From positions 1 through 5,503 of the forward strand of contig JAFAFZ010000438.1 in NCBI GenBank assembly GCA_023423215.1: a stretch of DNA of 5,503 nt, in the 5' to 3' direction. The notes below the pieces were generated by a model. That model searched no databases. It saw only the letters and a program-made list of their open reading frames with translations, and had not been told where the DNA came from. Positions 5,485-5,503 of the stretch are shown piece by piece; the first letter of the stretch is position 1; each line of letters starts with the position of its first letter. A program made the position numbers and the translations under genes. This DNA comes from Actinomycetes bacterium (GTDB lineage Bacteria > Actinomycetota > Acidimicrobiia > Acidimicrobiales > Microtrichaceae).

Positions 5485-5503
5485 GTTTCGTGCAGATCGG
5501 ACC

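Overview
The window is very GC-rich and densely coding, with C/G-rich third codon positions and GTG starts, and its gene families are typical of actinobacteria. It looks chromosomal. I see no mobile elements, tRNA or rRNA genes, or CRISPR arrays. The genus cannot be fixed from this sequence. The presence of a KstR-type operator suggests a sterol-degrading actinobacterium (mycobacterial, rhodococcal, nocardioform or acidimicrobial type).

Left part, plus strand (1-2000): a two-component pair. A membrane histidine kinase of the NarL/DesK type (HisKA_3 plus HATPase), open at the left window edge, is followed by a LuxR/NarL-family response regulator. The stop of the kinase and the GTG start of the regulator share the four bases GTGA, so the two are translationally coupled. 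The sensed signal is unknown.

Middle (2001-2138): a short convergent intergenic region. It holds a perfect 13-bp inverted repeat with a 9-nt loop (2043-2077), probably a shared bidirectional terminator without a U-tract.

Right part, minus strand (5430 down to 2139): a tight four-gene operon. In transcription order it encodes a small DUF35/OB-fold protein, a second DUF35/OB-fold protein, a 352-aa thiolase-fold protein resembling Ltp4, and a 388-aa thiolase-fold protein resembling Ltp3. Intergenic gaps are 11, 10 and 1 bases, and two starts have clear Shine-Dalgarno sequences. This order matches the Rv3521-Rv3522(ltp4)-Rv3523(ltp3) block of Mycobacterium tuberculosis as I recall it. Ltp3 and Ltp4 have been reported in Rhodococcus as needed for degrading C24-branched (plant-type) sterol side chains, probably as aldol-lyases. 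Both thiolase-fold proteins here lack the catalytic Cys and His of true thiolases, which fits a retro-aldolase role, and each could pair with a DUF35 partner as Ltp2 does with ChsH2.

At the right edge, 41 bases upstream of the chosen operon start, lies a near-perfect match (5471-5484) to the KstR repressor palindrome TnnAACnnGTTnnA. It overlaps a plausible -10 element. Together these signals describe a KstR-controlled, sterol-inducible side-chain-cleavage operon. The main points worth a second look are the operator, the degenerate zinc ribbons of both DUF35 proteins (all four ligands lost in one, two lost in the other), and the presence of two separate DUF35 genes for two aldolase-like proteins.
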